From contig NZ_AZFQ01000052.1 of assembly GCF_001435195.1 (NCBI RefSeq), positions 114,916 to 178,915 of the forward strand: a stretch of 64,000 bases of DNA, written 5' to 3'. This DNA comes from Liquorilactobacillus satsumensis DSM 16230 = JCM 12392 (GTDB lineage Bacteria > Bacillota > Bacilli > Lactobacillales > Lactobacillaceae). The notes under the pieces were generated by a model. The model saw nothing but the letters and a program-made list of their open reading frames with translations. It did not search any database and had not been told where the DNA came from. Both the position numbers and the translations under genes were made by a program. Shown one piece after another: positions 32,154 through 41,766 of the stretch; the stretch's first letter is position 1; the number at the start of each line of letters is the position of its first letter.

Positions 32154-33617
32154 TTAGTGTTCCTGACCAGTATAAAACCATTTATGTCCATCACGTGCTA
32201 ATAACTTGTCGGCTGCTACCGGTCCCATTGAACCACATGGATACTCTTCCAGCGCATAATCATGCTGATCCCAAGCAGTTCGAATCGCGTCAACAAATTT
32301 CCAAGAGTATGCCACCTCTTCCCAATGAGTAAAGTTAGTTGCATCCCCTGCAAGTGCATCTGCAAAAAGCTTTTCATAAGCCTCAGGAAAAACCTGTTTT
32401 CCATTGGAAGTTGGGAAAAAGTCAAGATGGCTCTTTTTAAGTGTAAATCCTTGTCCCACCTGTTTAACATTAATCTGCAAAAAAATTTTTCCCTCAGGTT
32501 CAATATTAATTGTTAACACATTTTGTCCTAACGGTTGCGGTGCAAAAATGTTTGTCGGCATCGTTTTGAATGCAATGTCGATTCGTGATCTTTTTTGGCT
32601 AAGTCGTTTACCGGTTCTAACATATATTGGAACACCTGAAAAGTTTTCATTATCTACAAATAATTTTCCAGCAACAAAAGTCTCGGTTGCAGAGTCACTT
32701 GCGATTTTTTCCTCTTCCCGATATCCCCGCTGCCCATTAGCTGCAGTATATTGTGCGCGAATAAAATTTGCTTGCACTTGCGCAGGTGTATATTTCTTCA
32801 GTGATTTTAATGCATAAATCTTCTCGCGCCGAATGTCCTCTTCAGAATAAGAAGCTGGCATGTTCATCGTCAGCAAAGCGACAATCTGTAAAATATGATT
32901 TTGCACCATATCGCGCAAAGCTCCCGCCGTTTCGTAATAACCAGCACGTTCTTCAACGCCAAGTGCCTCACTAAGTGTAATCTGAATATTGTCAATGTAG
33001 CGATTATTCCAAAGTGCACGGAAAAGATTATTCCCAAAACGAACAGCCAGAATGTTTTGGACCATCTCTTTGCCCAAATAGTGGTCAATTCTGAAGACAT
33101 CCTTTTCAGGAAAATAACGTCCGATCGCATCATTAAGTTCTGTTGCACTCGCAAAGTCTCGTCCAAACGGTTTTTCAACAATAACTCGATTATAGCCCTC
33201 TGTTGTCACAATCTTTTGCGATTTGAGGTGCTCTGCAATTGTGCCAAAGAAACGCGGAGACATTGCTAAATAGAACATGCGATTGCCACCAATTTCATAT
33301 TTTCGATCCAACTTATCAGCTAAATTTCGCAAAGTAATGTAATGCTCAGTATCGTTCACATTATGTGATTGATAATAAAAATGACTTGCAAATTGCGTAG
33401 CATCTTCCGCAAGAGCATCTTCACTGTTGATCGCATCAGTTACAACCTTTTGAAAGTACTCATCAGTCCAAGGACGCCGTGCAGTCCCAATCACTGCAAA
33501 GTTTTCATTCAAAAAACCTTTGCGATATAAATTAAATAGTGAGGGATACAGTTTTCGTTTTGCAAGGTCCCCTGTTCCTCCAAAAATAATAAAGAGCGCT
33601 CTTTGTTCTGTTCCCAT
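32154..33617 (-). CDS. zwf: glucose-6-phosphate 1-dehydrogenase
   Basis: 487 aa. NADP-binding GGTGDLAKRKLYPSLF near the N-terminus, VEKPFGRDF, and the active-site signature RIDHYLGKEMVQN with the catalytic histidine. Converts glucose-6-phosphate to 6-phosphogluconolactone at the head of the pentose-phosphate or phosphoketolase route. The ATG at 33617 (MGTEQRALF) is preferred to the GTG 5 codons upstream, though neither has a strong ribosome site. It stands alone, with terminators on both sides. Confidence 0.94.
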   Translation of the reverse strand: MGTEQRALFIIFGGTGDLAKRKLYPSLFNLYRKGFLNENFAVIGTARRPWTDEYFQKVVTDAINSEDALAEDATQFASHFYYQSHNVNDTEHYITLRNLADKLDRKYEIGGNRMFYLAMSPRFFGTIAEHLKSQKIVTTEGYNRVIVEKPFGRDFASATELNDAIGRYFPEKDVFRIDHYLGKEMVQNILAVRFGNNLFRALWNNRYIDNIQITLSEALGVEERAGYYETAGALRDMVQNHILQIVALLTMNMPASYSEEDIRREKIYALKSLKKYTPAQVQANFIRAQYTAANGQRGYREEEKIASDSATETFVAGKLFVDNENFSGVPIYVRTGKRLSQKRSRIDIAFKTMPTNIFAPQPLGQNVLTINIEPEGKIFLQINVKQVGQGFTLKKSHLDFFPTSNGKQVFPEAYEKLFADALAGDATNFTHWEEVAYSWKFVDAIRTAWDQHDYALEEYPCGSMGPVAADKLLARDGHKWFYTGQEH

Positions 33618-33721
33618 AATAGTTAGCACCACTTTCGTTTAGACTCATATTTCCAACAATAAGTGTACTTGCAAAGCTGACTTTAAACAAGTGTTCTGCC
33701 ACTTTTTTTAAAGTTATACGT

Positions 33722-33762
33722 AAAGGGTTGTGCCCATCCTAACCGCTGGCACAACCCCTTTT
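33722..33762 (-). terminator. terminator of the fatty-acid operon
   Basis: AAAGGGTTGTGCC pairs with GGCACAACCCCTTT with one bulge, around a 13-base loop. It lies 83 bases beyond the fabI stop and also faces zwf. Confidence 0.6.
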
Positions 33763-33844
33763 GCATTCAATACTACAACAATTATCTTGATAATTTCTCT
33801 TCACTTACAGAAAATAATAATAATAACTAGTAGACTAACGTTGT

Positions 33845-34603
33845 TTAAATTAAATGTACACCCTTATCAACATAGATCGTATCGCCCACAACCCCGGTCG
33901 AAAGATCGCTGACTAAGAAGGCTGCTGCGCCACCGATTTCTTTAGTTGTCACAGACTTCCCATCAACTGTCCGTTCTTCAGAAATCCGTAATAAATCGCC
34001 ATGGTCCTTCACACCAGTAACAGCCAATGTTTTAACTGCACCAGCAGAAATTGCATTAACACGCACTCCATATTTTGCCATATCACGCGCTAAATAACGT
34101 ACATTAGCTTCCAAGGCAGCCTTAGCAACCCCCATGACGTTATAATTTGGAATCGCCCGTTCTGAACCGAAGTAAGTTAATGTGACGATACTTGCTGGGT
34201 TATTTAGCAACTTAACCGCATATTTAGAGACTGCGATCAGCGAATAAGCTGAAATATCTTGGGCAAGCGCATATCCGGCACGACTGGAATTCATAATATC
34301 GCCAGCAAGTTCGTCCTTATTGGCAAATGCGATTGCATGCACAATTCCATCAATTTTGCCAAATTTATCAAGGATGGTGTCGAAAGCTTGCGCAATGCTT
34401 TCGTCTTTAGCAACATCACATTCCACCAGTCTTTCTTCGTCAGAAACCAAACGCAAAAGGCTCTTCTTCAGTCGCTCGTTCTGATATGTAAATATCAATT
34501 CGGCACCGTTATCAAGCATCGCTTGGGCACATCCCCACGCAATACTTCTTTTATTTGCAGCCCCCATAATTAATATTTTTTTGCCACTTAATAATTTTTC
34601 CAC
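33845..34603 (-). CDS. fabI: enoyl-ACP reductase FabI
   Basis: 252 aa from the GTG at 34603, which has GGAGG 8 bases upstream; the earlier ATG has none. Short-chain dehydrogenase fold of the FabI class: KKILIMGAANKRSIAWG binds NADH, and the catalytic Tyr and Lys are in YNVMGVAKAALEAN with the Y-x6-K spacing. It performs the last reduction of each elongation cycle. It is the last gene of the operon, as in other lactobacilli. Confidence 0.93.
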   Translation of the reverse strand: MEKLLSGKKILIMGAANKRSIAWGCAQAMLDNGAELIFTYQNERLKKSLLRLVSDEERLVECDVAKDESIAQAFDTILDKFGKIDGIVHAIAFANKDELAGDIMNSSRAGYALAQDISAYSLIAVSKYAVKLLNNPASIVTLTYFGSERAIPNYNVMGVAKAALEANVRYLARDMAKYGVRVNAISAGAVKTLAVTGVKDHGDLLRISEERTVDGKSVTTKEIGGAAAFLVSDLSTGVVGDTIYVDKGVHLI

Positions 34604-34624
34604 CTTTTTGACCTCCATTAGAAT

Positions 34625-35413
34625 TTAAAAACGTTGAAAACGCTGCTGCCTTTTCTCAACTAGTGCACTTGCAGATAACTTTTGGTACTTTTCAAGCTCT
34701 TGTTGCAAAACCTTCTTTACTGCTCTAAACAAGCGCTTATGCGAACGCGATTCAGGAATAATACCGTCAATCACCTTTTGCTGCAACAATTTTTCAGGTG
34801 TTAACTGCATTACTTCTGCAGCTTCGTCCGCACGTGAACTGTCCTTCCAAAGAATTGCTGCAAATCCCTCTGGAGAAAGGACTGAATACATGCTATTCTC
34901 AAACATCCAGACAGAATCACCACATGCGAGGGCTAAAGCACCCCCACTGCCACCTTCACCATAAATAACTGCAATGACCGGAACCTTAACACTGCTAATT
35001 TCTAGTAAATTACGTGCGATTGCTTCACCTTGACCATTTTCTTCTGCAGATTGGCCTGGATATGCACCCGCAGTGTTAATGAAAGTTACCACCGGACGTT
35101 TAAATTTTTCTGCTTGTTTGATTAAGCGCAATGACTTACGATATCCAGCAGGTTCAGGGCAACCAAAATGAGTCCGCAACCGTTCCTGTGCACTTTTACC
35201 CTTATTGGTAAGTATTACCGTGACAGGTTTGCCTTCGAAATGAGCGACGCCACCTATAATTGCGGCATCATCAGCAGATAAACGATCACCATGCAATTCT
35301 AAGAAGTCATCAAAAACACCTGCAAGCAGCTCTTGTGCGGAAACTTTTTCTTCTCCACGAGCATTCGCAACGATTTGTGCGGCTGTTTTTTTCTTTTCCA
35401 GAAAACTAGCCAT
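34625..35413 (-). CDS. accA: acetyl-CoA carboxylase carboxyltransferase subunit alpha
   Basis: 262 aa, the short lactobacillus form. Crotonase-like carboxyltransferase: ELHGDRLSADDAAIIGGVAH, INTAGAYPGQSAEENGQGEA, and YGEGGSGGALALACGD forming the oxyanion site. With AccD it moves the carboxyl group from biotin to acetyl-CoA. It overlaps accD by 8 bases. Confidence 0.95.
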   Translation of the reverse strand: MASFLEKKKTAAQIVANARGEEKVSAQELLAGVFDDFLELHGDRLSADDAAIIGGVAHFEGKPVTVILTNKGKSAQERLRTHFGCPEPAGYRKSLRLIKQAEKFKRPVVTFINTAGAYPGQSAEENGQGEAIARNLLEISSVKVPVIAVIYGEGGSGGALALACGDSVWMFENSMYSVLSPEGFAAILWKDSSRADEAAEVMQLTPEKLLQQKVIDGIIPESRSHKRLFRAVKKVLQQELEKYQKLSASALVEKRQQRFQRF

Positions 35414-36263
35414 TTACACCATTCCCTTCATTGTGAAGCTTTAACAACCATGCAAGTTTTTCTTTCATTTCTTTGCGTGGAATAATCGCATCAATAAACC
35501 CGTGATCTAAAACTGTTTCTGCATCTTGTAATTCATTTGGAACCTTCTGATGTGTTGTCTGTTCAATCACGCGTTTACCAGCAAAGCCAACCAAAGCACG
35601 TGGTTCCGCAAGAATCAGATCACCTTGCATTGCAAAACTGGCAGTTACTCCGCCAGTTGTTGGATCTGTCAGGACCGTAATATATAACAGCCCTGCTTGC
35701 GAATGTTCCTGCACAGCCTGCGAAATTTTGGCCATCTGCATCAGCGAAAAAATTCCTTCCTGCATCCGTGCCCCACCAGAAGCTGTAAAGATTACAACTG
35801 GAAGATTCTTGCGTGTCGCACGTTTAAACAGACGCGTAATCTTTTCACCCGTGACGGTTCCCATTGACCCCATTATAAAATCTGGGTCCATAATTCCAAG
35901 GGCAAAGGTTTGCTCTGCAATTTGTGCAGTCCCTGTTAGTACAGAATCATTTAATCCTGTGTTTTGACGTGCTTTATCCAGTTTTTGCGCATAATTTGGA
36001 AACTTAAGCGGATCACTGGTTTTCAACTCTGCATCTTCTTCATCAAACTTATCAACTAACCATGCCAAACGCTCACGCGCTGTGATCCGAAACCCATATT
36101 CACAATTTGGACAAACTTGGTAAAGTCCCAAATCTTTGTGGTAGAAGGATTGATGACATTTAGGACATGCTAACCAGATTCCTGAAGGAACCCTTTCATT
36201 AGCCTTTTTATCAGCTTTAATATGCTTATGACCTAATGTCTTCAGTTCATTAAATAATTGCAT
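35406..36263 (-). CDS. accD: acetyl-CoA carboxylase carboxyltransferase subunit beta
   Basis: 285 aa. The N-terminal zinc ribbon is complete: CPKCHQSFY and then CPNCEYGF (about 33-55). The catalytic domain has FTASGGARMQEG and LTDPTTGGVTASFAMQGD. It forms the carboxyltransferase with AccA. It starts 3 bases after the accC stop. Confidence 0.95.
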   Translation of the reverse strand: MQLFNELKTLGHKHIKADKKANERVPSGIWLACPKCHQSFYHKDLGLYQVCPNCEYGFRITARERLAWLVDKFDEEDAELKTSDPLKFPNYAQKLDKARQNTGLNDSVLTGTAQIAEQTFALGIMDPDFIMGSMGTVTGEKITRLFKRATRKNLPVVIFTASGGARMQEGIFSLMQMAKISQAVQEHSQAGLLYITVLTDPTTGGVTASFAMQGDLILAEPRALVGFAGKRVIEQTTHQKVPNELQDAETVLDHGFIDAIIPRKEMKEKLAWLLKLHNEGNGVNG

Positions 36264-36266
36264 GCA

Positions 36267-37631
36267 CTAATCCTCCTTCTTCCACTTCGGTAAGAAGCTC
36301 TTCTCCAAATAATCTGTCGTAAAGGTTTCTTTGATAAACTTATCATCCTGCAGTAATGCCAGATGAAAAGACTGATTCGTTTTAATGCCGTTAATAATCA
36401 TCTCGTTCAAAAGACGTTTGATCTTTTCAACTGCTTCCGTGCGGTCATTTCCAAGCGCAATCACCTTGGCAATCATCGAATCATAAAAAGGTGAAATCGT
36501 AACTCCTGCATAAAGTGCAGAATCAATCCGCATGCCTAGATTTCCAACTGGAAAATATAAGTATTTTACTTTTCCCACAGAAGGCGCAAAATTGTTTGCG
36601 GGGTCTTCTGCATTAATCCGGCATTCAATCGCATGCCCATGGCATTCAATCTCAGCTTGTTTAAAGGGAAGCTCTTCACCAGCTGCAACCTTCACTTGAG
36701 CTTTAACTAAATCAATTCCAGTCACCATCTCGGTAACGGTGTGTTCAACTTGGATTCGCGTGTTCATTTCCATAAAATAGAAATGATGCTCTTCGTCCAT
36801 CAAAAATTCTAAAGTACCCGTGTTGACATAATTAATTGCATTGGCAGCTTTAACTGCAATTTCACCTAGAAATTGACGCTGCTTTTCATCAATCAATTCA
36901 CACGGACTCTCTTCAATCACTTTTTGCTTACTGCGTTGCAGCGAACAGTCACGCTCAGGAAAATAAACCGCATTTCCTTGATGATCACGAAAAATCTGAA
37001 CCTCGATATGCTTCACATTTTCCATGATTTTTTCCACATACATGCGTGAATCACCAAATGAAACTTGAGCTTCTTGTTGTGCTTCTGCAAACGCCTTGCG
37101 CAGCTGTGTTTCATCGTCAACACGCCGAATTCCCTTGCCGCCGCCACCAGCAGCAGCCTTTAAAAGGATCGGATAACCAACTTTTTCACCGATTTTTTCT
37201 GCAGCATCAGCGTCAGACACAAAGCCATCGCTCCCTGGAATTACTGGCACTCCACTCACGCGCATCTGCTCCCGTGCATTAGCTTTGTTTCCCATCAAAT
37301 CAATTGTTTCAGATCTGGGACCAATAAAAGTTATGCCACAAGCTTCACACATTTCAACAAACCGACTATTTTCAGACAAAAAACCAAAGCCTGGATGAAT
37401 TGCCTCAGCTCCCGTTCCAACCGCGGCACTCAAAATATTTTTCATATTAAGATACGAATCCTGCGGTCTTGCTTTTCCCACACAGACCGCTTCATCGGCC
37501 AATTGAACATGCAGGCTCTCACGGTCAACGTCGGAATAAACCGCAACGGATTTGATCCCCAACTCTTTTAAGGACCGAATAATACGAACTGCAATTTCGC
37601 CACGGTTTGCAACCAAGACTTTCTTAAACAT
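36267..37631 (-). CDS. accC: biotin carboxylase AccC
   Basis: 454 aa from the ATG at 37631 (MFKKVLVANRGEIAVRII). ATP-grasp enzyme: AAAGGGGKGIRRV loop near 162-174, ERDCSLQRSKQKVIEESP, and EMNTRIQVEHTVTEM with the catalytic residues. Carboxylates the biotin on AccB. It lies 14 bases after fabZ. Confidence 0.96.
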   Translation of the reverse strand: MFKKVLVANRGEIAVRIIRSLKELGIKSVAVYSDVDRESLHVQLADEAVCVGKARPQDSYLNMKNILSAAVGTGAEAIHPGFGFLSENSRFVEMCEACGITFIGPRSETIDLMGNKANAREQMRVSGVPVIPGSDGFVSDADAAEKIGEKVGYPILLKAAAGGGGKGIRRVDDETQLRKAFAEAQQEAQVSFGDSRMYVEKIMENVKHIEVQIFRDHQGNAVYFPERDCSLQRSKQKVIEESPCELIDEKQRQFLGEIAVKAANAINYVNTGTLEFLMDEEHHFYFMEMNTRIQVEHTVTEMVTGIDLVKAQVKVAAGEELPFKQAEIECHGHAIECRINAEDPANNFAPSVGKVKYLYFPVGNLGMRIDSALYAGVTISPFYDSMIAKVIALGNDRTEAVEKIKRLLNEMIINGIKTNQSFHLALLQDDKFIKETFTTDYLEKSFLPKWKKED

Positions 37632-37645
37632 CAAATCACCCTACC

Positions 37646-38071
37646 TTAACCAATCATGAAGGTCAGTTCAACTGAGCAGACTTTTTGTCCATCTACTGTA
37701 GCAAGGCCTCGGCCTAGACCAACATTGTTCCTGATCTTTTCTAACTCAACTTTTAAAATCATTGTATCTCCTGGGCGAACAACTTTTCTGAACTTGGCAT
37801 TCTTAATGCCTCCAAAGTAAGCTGTCTTTCCCTTAAATTCAGGTAGCGACAATAAAGCAACCGCTCCGGTTTGTGCCAGGGCCTCAATAATTAAAACACC
37901 TGGAAGAACCGGATTGTTAGGAAAATGACCATTGAAGACTTCCTCATGCGCTGTCACATTCCGTCTAGCAACTGCTGATTCACCAGGAACCAAGTCATCA
38001 ACACGATCAATCAAGAGCATCGGATAACGGTGCGGAATGATTTTTTTAATCTCAGTTATATCTAACTTCAT
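37646..38071 (-). CDS. fabZ: 3-hydroxyacyl-ACP dehydratase FabZ (second copy)
   Basis: 141 aa from the ATG at 38071. Hot-dog fold with catalytic histidine in GHFPNNPVLPGVLIIEALAQ and the early PHRYPMLLIDRV. Dehydrates 3-hydroxyacyl-ACP. It sits between accB and accC, 1 base after accB. The first paralogue (43298-43744) has FPGNPVMPGVL and LILKSP where this has FPNNPVLPGVL and LLSLPE, so the two are clearly diverged. This one is the likely housekeeping dehydratase. Confidence 0.93.
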   Translation of the reverse strand: MKLDITEIKKIIPHRYPMLLIDRVDDLVPGESAVARRNVTAHEEVFNGHFPNNPVLPGVLIIEALAQTGAVALLSLPEFKGKTAYFGGIKNAKFRKVVRPGDTMILKVELEKIRNNVGLGRGLATVDGQKVCSVELTFMIG

Positions 38072-38072
38072 C

Positions 38073-38543
38073 TTAATCCTCCTCAACACGGAACAAAGGT
38101 TGATCAAACTCTACCAATTCCTCGTTGTTAACCAACACTTCTTTAATAACTCCATCAACATCACTCTTGATCTCTGTCATCATCTTCATGGCTTCAATAA
38201 TGCAGACAACATCACCTTTGTGTACATGCGTACCCACTTCAACATATGCCGGTTCTGTTGGTTTAGGCTGCAAATAGACGCTTCCTACCATTGGTGACTT
38301 GATTGTTGTCCCCTCTGTTTTCGGCTGTGAAGTCTGCGCATCCTCTTGTTCGCTGACAGTACTGCCGCTCTCATTGCTAGAACCTTGGGGTTGCCCAGCT
38401 GTACCTTTGAATTGTTGCAGCAGTTCGGCGGTGATTTCGTTTTTACTCAATCGCAGATGAAACCCATCAGTTTCAATCTCCATTTCCCGTGTAGGGGAAG
38501 CGTTAAACTCTGAGATCAATTTTTGTATTTCAGTAAGGTCCAT
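38073..38543 (-). CDS. accB: biotin carboxyl carrier protein AccB
   Basis: 156 aa. N-terminal helix (MDLTEIQKLISEFNAS), a Ser/Gln-rich linker at about 50-80, then the biotinyl domain with Lys120 in EAMKMM, the biotin attachment site. Mobile carboxyl carrier between AccC and AccA/AccD. The ATG at 38543 has GGAG 11 bases upstream; a GTG at 38555 would overlap fabF. Confidence 0.94.
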   Translation of the reverse strand: MDLTEIQKLISEFNASPTREMEIETDGFHLRLSKNEITAELLQQFKGTAGQPQGSSNESGSTVSEQEDAQTSQPKTEGTTIKSPMVGSVYLQPKPTEPAYVEVGTHVHKGDVVCIIEAMKMMTEIKSDVDGVIKEVLVNNEELVEFDQPLFRVEED

Positions 38544-38547
38544 GTTT

Positions 38548-39783
38548 CTATTCACTCCATTTTCTAAATGCTAAAACAGCGTTATGACCACCAAAACCTA
38601 ATGAATTACTGATTGCATATTCAAGGTCTGGAGCTGGTTCAGCATTTTCTGTGACCACATTTACGTGGCACTCAGGATCTTGCTTCTTTAATCCGACATT
38701 GGCAGGCAATTCACCCTTTTCAAGGGCCGCAATTGTAATCACAGCTTCAATTGCACCTGCAGCCCCTAGCAAATGTCCTGTCATACTCTTTGTACTGCTA
38801 ACCTTCACTTGGCTATCCTCGCCAAAGACACGATTAATTGCAATTGATTCACCTGTATCATTTGCATGAGTAGCAGTTCCGTGAGCATTAATATACCCAA
38901 TCTGTTCAGGTGTGACGTCAGCTTCAGCAATTGCTTGTTGCATTGCACGAGCAGCACCTTCACCTGTAGGGTCTGGTGATGTCATATGGAAAGCATCACA
39001 AGTACTCCCGTAACCGACAATCTCGCCATAGATTTTTGCTCCACGTTTTTGCGCATGTTCAAGTTCTTCTAAAACCAAGGTGGCAGCACCTTCGCCCATT
39101 ACAAATCCAGAACGATCAACATCGAATGGTAATGAGGCACGTGCTGGGTCGGTTTCTTTGGATAAAGCTGTCAAAGCAGCAAAGCCCGCAATGCCAATCT
39201 CATTTACAGAAGCCTCTGCACCGCCAGTCAGCATCACTTGCGCCCGGCCTTCACGAATCTGACGAAAAGCTTCGCCGATTGCATTTGTACCAGAAGAACA
39301 TGCAGTTACGATTGCAGTACAGATTCCTTTGGCTTTGAACCGCAATGCGATATTACCGGCTGCCATGTTAGCAATTGAAGTTGGGACAAACATCGGTGAA
39401 ACCCGTTGTGGCCCCTTGTCCTTCATTTTGATAACTTGTTCCTGAATTGTTGTTAAACCACCAATTCCAGAACCGTAAATGACACCCATATCGTAAGAGT
39501 CAGTGTTTGTTTCATCAATTCCGGCCTGTTCAACAGCTGCAATTGCACTATCTACAGCATACTGTGAAAAAAGATCCATTCTTTTAGCTGCTTTTTTCCC
39601 AACACGCAATTTTGGATCAAAATCTTTTACTTCACCAGCAACTGTGATCCCAGTCTCGGATGCATCAAATTTACTAATAGTGTCAAATCCAATTTTCCCG
39701 GAAAAAATGTTTTTTAGGAAAGTTGCAACGTCATTACCAACTGGTGTAACGGCACCCATTCCCGTAACTACAACTCTATTCAT
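38548..39783 (-). CDS. fabF: 3-oxoacyl-ACP synthase II FabF
   Basis: 411 aa. Thiolase fold with catalytic Cys in IVTACSSGTNAIG (near 163), His in NAHGTATHANDTGE and the second His in STKSMTGHLLGAAG. Elongates acyl-ACP with malonyl-ACP. It lies 12 bases after fabG. Confidence 0.96.
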   Translation of the reverse strand: MNRVVVTGMGAVTPVGNDVATFLKNIFSGKIGFDTISKFDASETGITVAGEVKDFDPKLRVGKKAAKRMDLFSQYAVDSAIAAVEQAGIDETNTDSYDMGVIYGSGIGGLTTIQEQVIKMKDKGPQRVSPMFVPTSIANMAAGNIALRFKAKGICTAIVTACSSGTNAIGEAFRQIREGRAQVMLTGGAEASVNEIGIAGFAALTALSKETDPARASLPFDVDRSGFVMGEGAATLVLEELEHAQKRGAKIYGEIVGYGSTCDAFHMTSPDPTGEGAARAMQQAIAEADVTPEQIGYINAHGTATHANDTGESIAINRVFGEDSQVKVSSTKSMTGHLLGAAGAIEAVITIAALEKGELPANVGLKKQDPECHVNVVTENAEPAPDLEYAISNSLGFGGHNAVLAFRKWSE

Positions 39784-39795
39784 CGCTAATACCTC

Positions 39796-40527
39796 CTAGA
39801 TTGTCATCCCACCATCAACAGTGATTACTTGACCTGTAACATAATCATTTTGTGCCAAGAAAACTGCAGCCTGTGCAACTTCAGCAGCTTCGCCAAAACG
39901 GCCTAATGGAATGTCTTGCAAAACCTTTTCTTTGACCTTTTCATCCAATACAGCAGTCATTTGACTCTTAATCATTCCAGGGGCAATTGCATTGCATCTT
40001 ACGTTCCGCAAGGCACCTTCACGCGCAATTGTCTTGGTTAATCCGATCAAACCTGCTTTACTGGCAGCATAGTTTGCCTGACCAATATTACCGTGCAGCC
40101 CAACCACACTGGCCATATTTAAGATGACGCCACTTCTTTTTTTATACATTTTTTTCAAAATCTTTTGTGATAAATTGAAAGCCCCAATCAAATTAGTTTC
40201 GAGAACACGACGAAAATCGTCTTCTTTCATTCCAATCATCAATTTGTCATCCGTAATTCCAGCGTTGTTAACTAATACGTCAAGTTTTTCATTATCTTGG
40301 AAAATTTCTTTTTGCATCCGAACAACATCTTCACTTTGAGAAACATCGCCCAAGACAACACTGCACTCCGCGCCTAATCCTTTGATCTGTGCAATGAGTT
40401 CAGCTGGAACTTGCTTACGGGCATTCAGAATGACCTTGCTTCCTTCACGCGCAAAAGCAAGTGCGATCTGTGCACCGATCCCTCGTGAACTTCCAGTTAT
40501 AAAAACTGTTTTTCCCTTTAATTCCAT
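39796..40527 (-). CDS. fabG: 3-oxoacyl-ACP reductase FabG
   Basis: 243 aa. Rossmann motif TGSSRGIGAQIA (11-22), NNAGITDD, and the catalytic Tyr-Lys in YAASKAGLIGLTK. NADPH-dependent reduction of 3-oxoacyl-ACP. The C-terminus VTGQVITVDGGMTI is typical. It starts 4 bases after fabD. Confidence 0.95.
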   Translation of the reverse strand: MELKGKTVFITGSSRGIGAQIALAFAREGSKVILNARKQVPAELIAQIKGLGAECSVVLGDVSQSEDVVRMQKEIFQDNEKLDVLVNNAGITDDKLMIGMKEDDFRRVLETNLIGAFNLSQKILKKMYKKRSGVILNMASVVGLHGNIGQANYAASKAGLIGLTKTIAREGALRNVRCNAIAPGMIKSQMTAVLDEKVKEKVLQDIPLGRFGEAAEVAQAAVFLAQNDYVTGQVITVDGGMTI

Positions 40528-40531
40528 GTGT

Positions 40532-41470
40532 TTAACCTCGGTTTGCGTCTTTAAATTTTTGATAACTCTCTAGACTATCAATGTGATAGCAATTCAAATT
40601 ACGATCAATCTGTTTGGCAAATTTGCAAAGTGTTTTTCCTGGTCCAAGCTCGACGACAGTCTCGACTCCGCTGTGCTTAACCATGAATTGCAGACAATCG
40701 CCAAAGTGCGTTGGTGAAATAACTTGCTGTGCTAAAATTTGTTTCAAAGTTTTTTTCTCAAATGGTTGCACAGTTGTGTTACTGATCACTGGAACACTTG
40801 TTTCCTGAACCGCAACATCAGCGAGCCTTCTTTCCATCAAAAAGCTAGTCTTTTGAAAAAGCGGGGTATGGAACGCCCCGCTGACTTTTAATGGAATGAC
40901 CCTTTTAATTTTATTTTCTTCAAAAAGTGACAGGGCACGCTCAACCGCAGCTGCATGACCACCAATCACGAGCTGTTTAGGTGTATTGTAATTAGCAACG
41001 CTAACAACTTCATCAGCGTGACTTGCTTCATCGCATAACTTCGCCACTAAAACTGGATCAGCTTTAATCACCGCTGCCATCTCACCTTTAGTCTCATCAG
41101 CGTCATTTTGCATAAAACGAGCGCGATCTTTTAAAACTGCAATTCCATCCTCAGGTGAGAATGCTTTTGCAGCAATTAAAGCGGCGTACTCTCCCAAACT
41201 AAGTCCAAGCATTCCAGCAACATCAAGCATTGGAAAATCTCTCGTTAACATTCGATTAATTCCTAAACTCATTGCAACAATTGCGGGCTGCACATACTCA
41301 GTCTGAGAAAGCTGTCCTGCTTCATTCTGATAAATCTTTAGCAAGTCGAGGTCCAAAACTTCACTAAAATGATCAATCGTTGTGCGATATTCCTGATCAT
41401 GCTGGTAAAGATCCAAGCCCATAGAACTGAACTGAGCGCCTTGACCGCTAAATAAAAAGCCAATCTTCAT
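40532..41470 (-). CDS. fabD: malonyl-CoA:ACP transacylase FabD
   Basis: 312 aa. FLFSGQGAQFSSMG at the N-terminus, the nucleophile serine in GLSLGEYAAL (near 88) and the catalytic histidine in VSGAFHTPLF. Loads malonyl groups onto ACP. It lies between acpP and fabG. Confidence 0.95.
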   Translation of the reverse strand: MKIGFLFSGQGAQFSSMGLDLYQHDQEYRTTIDHFSEVLDLDLLKIYQNEAGQLSQTEYVQPAIVAMSLGINRMLTRDFPMLDVAGMLGLSLGEYAALIAAKAFSPEDGIAVLKDRARFMQNDADETKGEMAAVIKADPVLVAKLCDEASHADEVVSVANYNTPKQLVIGGHAAAVERALSLFEENKIKRVIPLKVSGAFHTPLFQKTSFLMERRLADVAVQETSVPVISNTTVQPFEKKTLKQILAQQVISPTHFGDCLQFMVKHSGVETVVELGPGKTLCKFAKQIDRNLNCYHIDSLESYQKFKDANRG

Positions 41471-41489
41471 AATTAAAAGTCCCCATTAA

Positions 41490-41732
41490 CTATTTAGCAT
41501 CGATTTCCTTTTTAACATAATCGACAACGTCTTTGATAGTTTTAACATTTTCGTCAGCTTCCAACTTGATATCTAAGTCATCTTCCAATTCGTTCATGAT
41601 TTCAAAAACATCAAGGCTGTCGGCTTCAAGATCGTTCTTAATGTCAGATTCCATCTTAACGTCAGCTGCATCTACATCCAATTGTTCAACTACGATACCT
41701 TTTACTTTTTCGAAAATTTCTTGTTCTGTCAT
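41490..41732 (-). CDS. acpP: acyl carrier protein
   Basis: 80 aa from the ATG at 41732 (MTEQEIFEKV). Phosphopantetheine serine Ser39 in EADSLDVFEIMNELED. Acidic, four-helix, normal size. GAGGAG lies 11 bases upstream. Placed between fabH and fabD, so it serves this pathway. Confidence 0.95.
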   Translation of the reverse strand: MTEQEIFEKVKGIVVEQLDVDAADVKMESDIKNDLEADSLDVFEIMNELEDDLDIKLEADENVKTIKDVVDYVKKEIDAK

Positions 41733-41766
41733 GTTAAAAAACACTCCTCAATAATTTTTTTGTATT

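Noticed and set aside
32404-32817. 137-codon frame opposite zwf
   Set aside because: Shadow of the zwf reading frame without any start signal.
33683-33695. SOS-like word AAACAAGTGTTC upstream of zwf
   Set aside because: First half-site base is wrong (AAAC instead of GAAC); zwf is not a known SOS gene; probably chance.
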